Source: Clostridia bacterium
Lineage (GTDB): Bacteria > Bacillota > Clostridia > Oscillospirales > Acutalibacteraceae
NCBI GenBank assembly: GCA_024404015.1
Contig: JAKSQQ010000008.1
Span: 1-37,874 of the forward strand
Length of the DNA stretch: 37,874 bases
Direction: 5' to 3'
This document shows, in pieces, positions 8,632 to 16,343 of this stretch (its first letter is position 1; each line of letters starts with the position of its first letter). The notes beneath the pieces are model-generated. The model saw nothing but the letters and a program-made list of their open reading frames with translations, did not search any database and was not told the origin of the DNA. The translations under genes were made by a program, and so were the position numbers.

Positions 8632-10431
8632 ATGAAAAAAGTCAAGAAACTGCTTGCCGTTTTACTTTGCTTCGTTATGGTCTTTTCGGTCATGACCTGT
8701 AACGCAAATGCTAATCTCACGTCCGCAATTACGGAATCGGCACAGAGCAGAAAGGATTTCGGCAACGCAATCAGTAAAATTATCCAGTCACTTGTAAAGG
8801 GAATATGCAGGGTTTATCCCAATCCCCGCACCTGGAAAAGCATTGATGAATATGACAGCACCTACGTTTACGATGAGGAAGACGGAAGGGAATATATAAC
8901 CGAAGCTGCCGATAATGCACAGTGGAAATTCGGCTACGCCTCCGAAAGCATTATTCCCGACGATTTCGCACCGGGTAAATATTATCTCGGCCGTCAGCTT
9001 AATTTCACTTCAACGGTTGACCACGCAAAGGCACAGGGAATACTTGACGACCAGAGAGTCAGAGTTGCCTGCATTGATGACGGCTCCGGCAAAGGCGCGG
9101 TAGTAATCGCAGTCGTTGACGGACTCGGAGTTACCTCCAATACAATCAGAAAAATCCGCGCCGCAGTTGCGGATTATGTAAATGACGGCAGGATTTCCGC
9201 GATAAACGTTTCCGCTACACATTGCCATTGCGGACTTGATACTCAGGGTGTTTCTACATCATTCCTGCAGGTACTTGTTTCAAATATCTTTACCAACATT
9301 CTCGGTAAGGACAGAGCAAAAACGGATAACGATAATTTCATAGACACAATCGTCAAGGTTTCCGCAGAGCAGATTAAAAAGGCATACGACGATATGAAGA
9401 CCGGTAAAATCTACTACGATAAGGCAGATACCTCCGAAATCGTCTATGATAAGAGAGAATATATTTCTCCCGAAGACAGCCCCGAAATGGGCATACTCAG
9501 ATTCGTTCCCGATGACGAAAACGCGAAGGGCACTTATCTTATCAATTTCACCTGCCATCCCACCATTTCCAGCTTCAGAGGCGACCACGTTTCCTCCGAC
9601 TATCTCTACTACCTTGATAAATCCGTACAGAATGCGGGATACAATTTCATTATGACTCAAGGTGCAGTAGGTCAGCTTTCAAGGAACTGGAGCTGTACCG
9701 ACACCGACAGTTATTCAAAGATAGGCAAGGCCGAGGGTATCAAGGAAAGAGTCGGCGAAGAGGTTTACGCTGAAGCAAACGGACTTGAAGCAGACTGCTT
9801 CGGTGAAAAGGTTGCGGAAATAGTGCTCGGTGCAAAAGATGACGACGGCTACAAGGCAGAGGAAGAGCTTGAGCCCATCCTCAACGCAAGATATACATAT
9901 ACCGAATTCAGAACCGAAAACTATACTCTTCATCTTGCCTGCCGGTGCAGACTTGTAGACAACGAGGTATATACCACAGGCCGCCGTCTTGACGACGTTG
10001 TACTTCCCTCCGAAATCGGTTATCTTGAATTCGGTCAAAGAGTTGCCTTCGGTCTCTTCCCCGCAGAGCTTTATCCCGAAGTATTCCACGGAAAAGATGT
10101 TGTAACAAACGACGTTGAAAACTACTCGTGGGACGGCACGGAGTGGACAATAGATTCAGCCCACGATATGGTTAAGGACGGTATAGACGTTTACGCCGTA
10201 TGCTTCGCAAACGACTACATCGGCTACGTAGTTCCCGATAATTTCTATTCCGGCTGGGGACACTGGGCAATCAAGGGCTCCGACTGTGCAAACTATGAAT
10301 ATGACATAAGCAAGGATATTTTCAAATACATATTCAGAGGCACCGCAGACCAGCTTCTCTCCGCAGGAAAGCCCTGTGCCTCACAGATCATGACCGGCTT
10401 TGAAAAACTCGTTGACAGTCTTGATGCGTAA
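8632..10431 (+). CDS. Exported neutral/alkaline ceramidase-like hydrolase
   Basis: Protein of 599 residues resembling the neutral/alkaline non-lysosomal ceramidase family (Ceramidase_alk), zinc amidases that release the fatty acid from ceramide. Support: a metal-binding motif ATHCHCG (family form THTHSG), a second histidine block NFTCHPT (family NFxxHPT), and QGAVGQLSRN, matching the family block QGxxGDVSPN that carries the nucleophilic serine. A signal peptide (MKKVKKLLAVLLCFVMVFS...) directs export. ATG 8632 is preferred over ATG 8617 because GGGGGT (8619-8624) is then a correctly spaced ribosome site and the protein begins at the signal peptide. Asp in the nucleophile block is replaced by Gln. 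The C-terminal immunoglobulin-like half of Pseudomonas ceramidase is not obvious. Many gut homologues of this superfamily have unknown substrates, so ceramide itself is unproven. Confidence 0.72.
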   Translation: MKKVKKLLAVLLCFVMVFSVMTCNANANLTSAITESAQSRKDFGNAISKIIQSLVKGICRVYPNPRTWKSIDEYDSTYVYDEEDGREYITEAADNAQWKFGYASESIIPDDFAPGKYYLGRQLNFTSTVDHAKAQGILDDQRVRVACIDDGSGKGAVVIAVVDGLGVTSNTIRKIRAAVADYVNDGRISAINVSATHCHCGLDTQGVSTSFLQVLVSNIFTNILGKDRAKTDNDNFIDTIVKVSAEQIKKAYDDMKTGKIYYDKADTSEIVYDKREYISPEDSPEMGILRFVPDDENAKGTYLINFTCHPTISSFRGDHVSSDYLYYLDKSVQNAGYNFIMTQGAVGQLSRNWSCTDTDSYSKIGKAEGIKERVGEEVYAEANGLEADCFGEKVAEIVLGAKDDDGYKAEEELEPILNARYTYTEFRTENYTLHLACRCRLVDNEVYTTGRRLDDVVLPSEIGYLEFGQRVAFGLFPAELYPEVFHGKDVVTNDVENYSWDGTEWTIDSAHDMVKDGIDVYAVCFANDYIGYVVPDNFYSGWGHWAIKGSDCANYEYDISKDIFKYIFRGTADQLLSAGKPCASQIMTGFEKLVDSLDA

Positions 10432-10445
10432 CAATTTAAGATAAA

Positions 10446-10474
10446 AATGCCTCACGGGTTATCCGTGAGGCATT
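10446..10474. terminator. Bidirectional terminator between ceramidase-like and PepSY-like genes
   Basis: A perfect 12-base-pair stem, AATGCCTCACGG (10446-10457) with CCGTGAGGCATT (10463-10474), and a 5-base loop. A T run follows on the minus strand (rc of 10441-10447). The plus side has a weaker TTTCATT. Confidence 0.85.
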
Positions 10475-10493
10475 TCATTATTCAGTATAGGGA

Positions 10494-11108
10494 TTAAAGA
10501 CCGAATGCGTTCTTAATCTTTGCAAAAAGCTTAAGGAAGAAGATAACGAAAGCGTTCTTCTCTGTCTTTGCAACATTGTCGCTGTTGGTTATTGCTCCGA
10601 TAGCATATACCTTTACGGTAACGTCACAATCCTTGCCGTAGAAGCTGAACTTATAATATGCGGTATAATCGGAAATCTCAAACGTTCTGCTGTAAACGTA
10701 GGCATCGCTTGAAAGAACACCTGCTTTATCAAGTGCGGAAGCGAGAGCATCGTTTTCACTTGCCCATGTGATACCTGTCTTGGGCTGCTTGATACCGTTG
10801 CCGTCGTACTTATAATTCTTGAGGGCACCGATAGCATCAATGGTAATGGTGTAATTTGTACCGTTTGCTCTGAAGGTCATGTTATAGTCATAAGCTTTAA
10901 CGCTGATAACCAAAACCTGAACAAGAGTGGTTTCTACTGCTGTGCATTTATAGTTGGAGAGTTTGTCAGCCGTGGTGCCGACATATTCAGCTGCCTGTGT
11001 TTTTGCTTCTTCCTCGGTTATTGCAACGGAGACTAGTGCGGAAGTGCTGATTGTAAACATTGAAATAACGGTAAGAACAGCAAGAGTAAGAGATAATACT
11101 TTTTTCAT
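10494..11108 (-). CDS. Exported PepSY-like two-domain protein
   Basis: Small exported protein of 204 residues. After a signal peptide (residues 1-24, MKKVLSLTL...STSA) there are two similar units, about 30-100 and 112-182. Each has an alpha-helical EEAKTQAAEYVG or NDALASALDKAG start, followed by a YxxxFxxxxxxYxVxIDAIGAI-type beta stretch. This is the pattern of PepSY domains, often linked to peptidase inhibition or envelope binding. The last 22 residues form a hydrophobic/basic helix (FVIFFLKLFAKIKNAFGL). The ribosome site is AAGGAGG (minus strand, 11118-11124), and there is a near-consensus promoter. No partner peptidase is adjacent. PepSY assignment is by pattern, so moderate. Confidence 0.75.
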   Translation of the reverse strand: MKKVLSLTLAVLTVISMFTISTSALVSVAITEEEAKTQAAEYVGTTADKLSNYKCTAVETTLVQVLVISVKAYDYNMTFRANGTNYTITIDAIGALKNYKYDGNGIKQPKTGITWASENDALASALDKAGVLSSDAYVYSRTFEISDYTAYYKFSFYGKDCDVTVKVYAIGAITNSDNVAKTEKNAFVIFFLKLFAKIKNAFGL

Positions 11109-11139
11109 AAATCATATCCTCCTTATGTTTGTTGATGGT

Positions 11140-11169
11140 ATTATAACATATTGACAGATAGTTAGTCAA
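11140..11169 (-). promoter_or_regulatory. Promoter of the PepSY-like gene
   Basis: On the minus strand, TTGACT (11169-11164), an 18-base spacer, then consensus TATAAT (11145-11140). One of the strongest promoter matches in the window, located between the lipase stop and this gene. Confidence 0.75.
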
Positions 11170-11203
11170 TATGGCAGTATTCGGTCAATTTTGTCATTTT
11201 GTC

Positions 11204-12619
11204 TCATGCCGGTACAACCATTTGCTTAAGCATATCATACTTAAAGAACTGAGGATACTGCTCAAAGGTATCCACGGTGGCCTGACCGTCATAGTAAAGC
11301 AAATCCTTTGCCATGGTATTGAGAAAATCGCTCTTATAGAGATGGTTGCAATCCTTGAAATACCAGGTCTGGTCTTTGAATTTCGCGGTTGAGCCGTCAC
11401 ACTTGCCGTCGGGAGAAACGTATTCACCTTCGTCAAACCTTGAAGTGTCAATATAATCCTTAAACTGAGCACCGAATGAGGTATCCTTTGAATTGAGAAC
11501 ACCGTCACTCATCGTGTTCCAATCCGCAACGATGGGAATACCGGGAAGGTCGTAGAAGCAGAATACATAGAGATTGCAGTTTTCGTTGATGTTATCAAGA
11601 ATCGCCTCTCTTTTGCTTCTGACCTCGTCCGTATATTTGTTTACTTCCTCAAAGAAGTATTTATATTCATTATCCACATCAAAGTTGAAATTATCACGGC
11701 AGTAGGAAATGCCGTCTTCAACGGAATCATCGGGTACCATAGCCCAGACGTTCAGCCAGTTGCCGAGAATGGGGAATGCAAATTTACCGAAAAATGCATC
11801 GTGAGCATCGGTGAGAAGTTTATTTAAGAAACGGGTAACGAGATTAAGCAGATTAAGCTTTGATGCGAACTTAACGAGGAAGGAAATAAGATTTGATTTT
11901 TCGTTATTTTCAAGAATATTGATAAGATATTCCTCAAGTCCCTCGCCGTTAATGAGCATTCTGCCCTCAATCAGTTCTGCCGCAAAGCCGGCGCCGTAAA
12001 CCGCAGAGGCGGAGAAGCAGCAGGAACGTACCTTTTCAGTACCGTAAACTGAAAGGTAGGTCAGCAGAATCGTACCGCCGTTTGAATGGCATTCGATTAC
12101 CACCTGACCGAATCCCAGGTCGTCACAGAGATAATTGATGAAATCATTAAGGTCAGAGGCGGATTCAAAGGGATCAACACGCCAGTCATAAGCATAATCA
12201 ATGGTGGGATTATTCTTTATTTCTTCTGCCGTGGGACGGGGCTGATATGCACCGCTGGTTTCAATAATGGGCTTACCCTCGCTGTTACACATAAGAGGGT
12301 TGAAAATCTTATTCACATTATTTACCAGACTGTCCATCATCTTATCGTTGTTGCGGTTAAACATATAGCCGAAAAGTCCGGGAAGAAGACCGAACACTGC
12401 GGAAGCTATCTGTTTGCCGTCAGGAGGCCAAAGCTTTCCGCTGTCGGGATTTGTTTTATCCTCATAAATAGGGCAGCACATGAATCCGCGAATATTGATA
12501 TGAGGCAGGACTTCCGTGCTGACCGTTTCCGGTGTTTCGCCCTCTTCGGCATAAACAAGAACAGCCATTGAGGAGAAAGCCATAAGAACGGTTAACAGTA
12601 ACGCAATTACTTTTTTCAT
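11204..12619 (-). CDS. Exported LCAT-like lipase / alpha-beta hydrolase
   Basis: Exported hydrolase of 471 residues, probably acting on lipid esters. The signal peptide covers residues 1-24 (ends VYAEE). The segment YDWRVDP followed by a helix and then VVIECHSNGGT matches the lecithin:cholesterol acyltransferase / PGAP1-like lipase layout, with the Ser in CHSNGG as nucleophile. The residue before the HSxGG motif is Cys instead of the usual Gly. A candidate acid is in CFYDLPG or VADWN, and the candidate catalytic His is in DCNHLY near residue 435. A central region rich in Leu/Phe (about 225-270) could be a lid. The ribosome site GGGGGT is 5 bases before the ATG. No clear terminator was seen in the 95 bases before the PepSY-like gene. 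Substrate unknown. Confidence 0.75.
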   Translation of the reverse strand: MKKVIALLLTVLMAFSSMAVLVYAEEGETPETVSTEVLPHINIRGFMCCPIYEDKTNPDSGKLWPPDGKQIASAVFGLLPGLFGYMFNRNNDKMMDSLVNNVNKIFNPLMCNSEGKPIIETSGAYQPRPTAEEIKNNPTIDYAYDWRVDPFESASDLNDFINYLCDDLGFGQVVIECHSNGGTILLTYLSVYGTEKVRSCCFSASAVYGAGFAAELIEGRMLINGEGLEEYLINILENNEKSNLISFLVKFASKLNLLNLVTRFLNKLLTDAHDAFFGKFAFPILGNWLNVWAMVPDDSVEDGISYCRDNFNFDVDNEYKYFFEEVNKYTDEVRSKREAILDNINENCNLYVFCFYDLPGIPIVADWNTMSDGVLNSKDTSFGAQFKDYIDTSRFDEGEYVSPDGKCDGSTAKFKDQTWYFKDCNHLYKSDFLNTMAKDLLYYDGQATVDTFEQYPQFFKYDMLKQMVVPA

Positions 12620-12648
12620 AATTTACCCCCTATGAACAAAGTGCCAAC

Positions 12649-12677
12649 ATTTTAGCACAGAAAAATCATCGTTGCAA
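12649..12677 (-). promoter_or_regulatory. Promoter of the LCAT-like lipase gene
   Basis: On the minus strand, TTGCAA (12677-12672), a 17-base spacer, then TAAAAT (12654-12649). Start of transcription would fall about 25 bases before the ATG. Confidence 0.6.
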
Positions 12678-12690
12678 TACATCAAATCTA

Positions 12691-12719
12691 TTGTTTTATC
12701 CCATTTTGTATGATAATAT
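12691..12719 (+). promoter_or_regulatory. Promoter of the propeller/membrane/phosphoesterase operon
   Basis: TTGTTT (12691-12696), 17 bases, TAATAT (12714-12719). It has the same GATAATAT core as the promoter at 8567-8595. Back-to-back with the lipase promoter. Fairly weak match. Confidence 0.4.
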
Positions 12720-12743
12720 GAAAAAAAGGCAGGGATAATCGGC

Positions 12744-14159
12744 ATGAATTACTTGTTCAGAAGAAAATTTGCATTGAATCTTTCAAAAAAACTGAGAATA
12801 CCGCTGGGGGAAATGTCCTTTATAAATGACTTTACCGATACGGACAGAGGTAATCTTTACCCACTCGTTACAAACTGCGGTGCAGAGGAAAGCATTTCGG
12901 AGGGGGTCTACTCCGTAAACGGAAAGCTCAGAAGACTTATCGGCGAGCACCGTTTCTATCACGAATATTACATTTCTCTCCTTTCCTTTGAAGGGAAAGT
13001 CGGCATTTCGGTTGCTGACAATGAAAATAGTTTCACTGATATATATGTCATAAAAAACGAAAACAGCTATGCCCTGCAATGCTCCGTTTCCGATATGACG
13101 GCTGAAAAAATAAAGGATATACCACTTGATGCAGAGGGCATTTCCTTTTCTTTCAGAACGAGTGCGGTTGACGTGTATTACAAAAAGAAGGGCAATCTCT
13201 TTCTGAGTGAATCCGCCGAAATCAAGTCAATGAACGGGGTAAACCGGTATCCCTTCGGATACAAAGCCCTGCTTTTTGTTGACGGAAAGCTGAAGACGGA
13301 TAAAATTGAGGTATATATTGATAACGGCGTTGCCCTTGCCGATATGCGTCCCGTAAGATATGAGGACGGCTCGCTGATTTATGAAAACGGCAGGGTATTT
13401 TTTACCATGTCCTCCCGACTGGGCAAGGGAGGTTATCAATCCGTTATTTCATGGCTTCCGGGCACCTGCGACTTCCGTCTTGAAGGTATGATGCTCTTTG
13501 ACTGCGGCGACGGATATATATCCGCGAATGTGGCTTCAAGCGTGATATTCAACAGAAAAACGAATGAATATTATATCTGGATGTGCTGTTTTTCTCACGG
13601 TCACGTATGCGGTTACGGTAAAACCGACTGTGATATAAAACACGGAATAAGCATAATTGACATTACGCCCATGCCAAAAGCGGAAACGGATGATGAAAAA
13701 GCATTTTTCGGCTTTGAGGGAGACGAAGACCCGGACTTTTATTATGACGAAGAAAACAATCGCTGGCTTCTGACAATCTGCCGTATGCGTAAAAAAGAAA
13801 AGGGCAGGTCCTATTCATACGTGAGATTTGAATCGGATAATCCCTTTGATAATTACAGATATCTTGATGCTACAAACGACTTCGGTGAAACCGGAGGAAC
13901 TACGGTAAAAATCGGAGATAAGCGTTACTTCATCTGCGGTGCTGAAAAGGAATACAGAATCTACGACGCAGATAATCTGAAGCTGATTGAAAAGGCACAA
14001 TTTGACTATCCCGACGGCGGATTCAGAGGTTGGGGAACGGTGGTTCCCGTTACCTGCGGAAATAAGAAAAAGCTTTATTGGGTAACCTTTGACAGAGTTC
14101 TCGGCAGTAACTACAACTGGAGCTACGGCAATCTTTATGTATATGAGGCAGAGGAATAA
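12744..14159 (+). CDS. Five-bladed beta-propeller glycosidase-like protein (GH43/GH32-like, tentative)
   Basis: Protein of 471 residues without signal peptide. The first half is beta-rich and may be a sandwich domain. The second half has repeated units of the type seen in five-bladed propeller glycosidases: RPVRYEDGSLIYENGRVFFTMSS, a blade with VIFNRKTNEYYIWM, EDPDFYYDEENNRWLL, and GETGGTTVKIGDKRYFI. Acidic residues in ADMRP, EDPDF and GETGG sit where GH43/GH32-type enzymes place catalytic and transition-state-stabilising acids, but I cannot align them with certainty. It could equally be a binding-only propeller. It ends with TAA immediately before the ATG of the membrane protein, so the two are translationally coupled. 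First gene of a four-gene operon. Confidence 0.55.
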   Translation: MNYLFRRKFALNLSKKLRIPLGEMSFINDFTDTDRGNLYPLVTNCGAEESISEGVYSVNGKLRRLIGEHRFYHEYYISLLSFEGKVGISVADNENSFTDIYVIKNENSYALQCSVSDMTAEKIKDIPLDAEGISFSFRTSAVDVYYKKKGNLFLSESAEIKSMNGVNRYPFGYKALLFVDGKLKTDKIEVYIDNGVALADMRPVRYEDGSLIYENGRVFFTMSSRLGKGGYQSVISWLPGTCDFRLEGMMLFDCGDGYISANVASSVIFNRKTNEYYIWMCCFSHGHVCGYGKTDCDIKHGISIIDITPMPKAETDDEKAFFGFEGDEDPDFYYDEENNRWLLTICRMRKKEKGRSYSYVRFESDNPFDNYRYLDATNDFGETGGTTVKIGDKRYFICGAEKEYRIYDADNLKLIEKAQFDYPDGGFRGWGTVVPVTCGNKKKLYWVTFDRVLGSNYNWSYGNLYVYEAEE

Positions 14160-15491
14160 ATGAGCAATTTAATTATAATTCTGATAATCGGTGTTGCCGT
14201 CAGCTACGGCTGGGGCATGAGGGGTGCCCTTCTCGGCGGAGAAAGAGGTGCGGTGCTTCCCGGCGCTCTGCTGGGCATGTTTACGGCTTTGCTTTCGGGG
14301 AACGAAATTATAGCAAAGAATTTCTGGATTTTCGCCGCTGCAGGTGCTTCGGCAATGGCATTCGGCGGTACTGAACCCTACGGTCAGACTCTCGGCTTCA
14401 TTCTTCACAGAGGCAAAGAGGATTACGCGCCCTGCAAAGGATATGTCGGTACACTCATTAAGGGCTCTCTGTGGCAGGGAATCTGCGGTGTAATTCTCGG
14501 CATGACCTACTCTGCGGTCAGCGGTAAATATTACAACGGAATTGATATAATAATTGTACTTGCACTTATTCCCTTTGTTTCCGCTTCAGGCGTTCAGATT
14601 TTCAATAAGCCCTATAATAAACAGGAAGGAAAATATCCCAAAATCAATTTTTCCATTGACAGACGTGAGGAGTGGGGCGGCAACGTACTGAATCTTGCCA
14701 TGCTCCTTATCTTCACCCTTATCCGCAGGGATTATTACGCCTTCTTTTTCGGCATTACGGGAATTATCGGCGGAGCCGGCTTCCCCATCGGAATGGTGTT
14801 GTACGATTTTGTAAACCATCCCATGAAAAACGGAAAATACGTTACGGGCAAATTCAGAAAATATGTTGACGGCTGGAAAATAATGGAATTTTCCTTCGGT
14901 GCTTTTGCGGGAATCTGCTTTGCTGTATTTTTTGTTCTTACAAAGGACAGTATGCTCCTTCCCCGTATCGGCGATGTAACCGAGGGCTCTCCTCTTATTT
15001 CAAATCCCCTCACCCCATACGCCGACATTCTTTCATATATCGGCCTTGCACTTATTCCCCTTGTAAAAATCATTCATCTTTTTGAAGACAGAATAGACGA
15101 CCACGTAATAGACGTCATTGAACGTCCCGTGCTTTACGTTATTCCCATGATACTTGCACTCTCCGGATGTGAGTTGAGTGCAAAGCTTACCGCCTTTGCT
15201 CTTATTGTATTCTTCGCAGGTGAAAAGGTGGTATTTGAAAGATGCAGAAAACAGAAAAAGCCGATTAAAGCCGTTCTCGGAATTATCTACGGTATATGCA
15301 CTCTTTCGGCAATTCTGCTCTGCATATTCACCGATATTCCTCCCGTTGCATACGTATTGATGTATACGGTTTATTACATCCTTTCCGATGCAATTCCCTT
15401 TGACAGATTCAAGGGAAGCAATATCACCGTCAATGCTTTCTTTGTAATTCAGACCGCGTTTCTGATTGTATTCACTCTGATAATCGCTTGA
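14160..15491 (+). CDS. Multipass membrane protein of unknown function
   Basis: Integral membrane protein of 443 residues with roughly ten hydrophobic segments spread along its length. Near the N-terminus it has a distinctive glycine-rich block (YGWGMRGALLGGERGAVLPG, residues 16-35) and then FGGTEPYG (68-75). These conserved-looking polar/glycine segments inside membrane regions suggest a transporter or membrane enzyme, but I cannot name the family. The ATG abuts the stop of the propeller gene, and an AGAGGA ribosome site lies within that gene's last codons. The end overlaps the candidate TTG start of the following phosphoesterase. The tight coupling implies a shared pathway. Confidence 0.8.
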   Translation: MSNLIIILIIGVAVSYGWGMRGALLGGERGAVLPGALLGMFTALLSGNEIIAKNFWIFAAAGASAMAFGGTEPYGQTLGFILHRGKEDYAPCKGYVGTLIKGSLWQGICGVILGMTYSAVSGKYYNGIDIIIVLALIPFVSASGVQIFNKPYNKQEGKYPKINFSIDRREEWGGNVLNLAMLLIFTLIRRDYYAFFFGITGIIGGAGFPIGMVLYDFVNHPMKNGKYVTGKFRKYVDGWKIMEFSFGAFAGICFAVFFVLTKDSMLLPRIGDVTEGSPLISNPLTPYADILSYIGLALIPLVKIIHLFEDRIDDHVIDVIERPVLYVIPMILALSGCELSAKLTAFALIVFFAGEKVVFERCRKQKKPIKAVLGIIYGICTLSAILLCIFTDIPPVAYVLMYTVYYILSDAIPFDRFKGSNITVNAFFVIQTAFLIVFTLIIA

Positions 15492-16333
15492 ATGAGGTGA
15501 CTGGTATTAACAGAATATATAACGAATTTGATCTCGGCGCTTCGTCTGAATTTACCATAATACACGTTTCCGACGTTCATCTTACCGAAACAGATAAAAG
15601 CGACTGTACGGAAATAAAAGCTCTTGCGGCGGCAAGGCGTCTGAAATATACCTTCTCCGAAACGGTGCTTGAGGGCATCCGTGATGTAACATCCGATACA
15701 GACGGGCTGCTGCTGATAACCGGAGACATGATGGATTTCAATTCATCGGGTAACTTCAAAAAAATCCGCGAATTTACAAATGAGAACCAATGTCTGTTCA
15801 TTGCGGGAAATCACGATTTCCGTTCCTTCGGGGACATGGAATACGATGTACCTGAATACAGAGAAAAAAATCTGCCGAAGGTACAGCAGATGTTCAATAA
15901 CGATATCCGGTTCTTTTCAAAAATCATCAACGGAATAAATATTGTGGGCATTGACAACTGTTATTATCGCTTTGAAAAACGGCAGTTTGATATGCTTAAG
16001 GAAGAGGTTGCAAAGGGATTCCCCGTAATTCTCACCATGCACGTTCCTTTTTACACGGAAGAAACCTATGACCTTGTGGTAAGAGGAAAGAGAAAATACG
16101 CAAGTCAGGTATGTGTCCCCGAAGAAAAAATGACGGAATATCCCGAAAAGAGATACATTCAGCAAAAGGAAGACGAAATAACAAGGCAGGTATTTGATTA
16201 CGTTCTGAACGAGAAAGCAATCAAGCTTCTCATCTGCGGTCACATACATAAGGATTGTGAATCCGTTCTTCCCGACGGTACACCTCAGCTTGTCACAAAT
16301 GTAAATACGGCAAGAATAATAAAAATCAAATAA
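15488..16333 (+). CDS. Calcineurin-like metallophosphoesterase (cytoplasmic), unusual start
   Basis: Predicted phosphoesterase, about 281 residues, with complete signature blocks: DxH (D29/H31, VSDVHL), GD (G79/D80), GNHD (107-110), a histidine in TMHVPF, and GHIH near the C-terminus. No export signal. The start is unsettled. TTG 15488 overlaps the upstream stop but has no ribosome site. GTG 15497 also has none. ATT 15506 is the codon best placed after a GAGGTG (15494-15499), 6 bases upstream. The ATG at 15492 is out of frame and closes at once. The coordinates given use the longest version. The gene is followed after 10 bases by an exported phosphoesterase. Confidence 0.85.
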   Translation: MNEVTGINRIYNEFDLGASSEFTIIHVSDVHLTETDKSDCTEIKALAAARRLKYTFSETVLEGIRDVTSDTDGLLLITGDMMDFNSSGNFKKIREFTNENQCLFIAGNHDFRSFGDMEYDVPEYREKNLPKVQQMFNNDIRFFSKIINGINIVGIDNCYYRFEKRQFDMLKEEVAKGFPVILTMHVPFYTEETYDLVVRGKRKYASQVCVPEEKMTEYPEKRYIQQKEDEITRQVFDYVLNEKAIKLLICGHIHKDCESVLPDGTPQLVTNVNTARIIKIK

Positions 16334-16343
16334 GGAGAAGAAA

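Noticed and set aside
12086..12571. 161-aa plus-strand ORF opposite the lipase N-terminus
   Set aside because: Opposite to a signal peptide and domain supported by motifs. It has no ribosome site and no recognisable domain.
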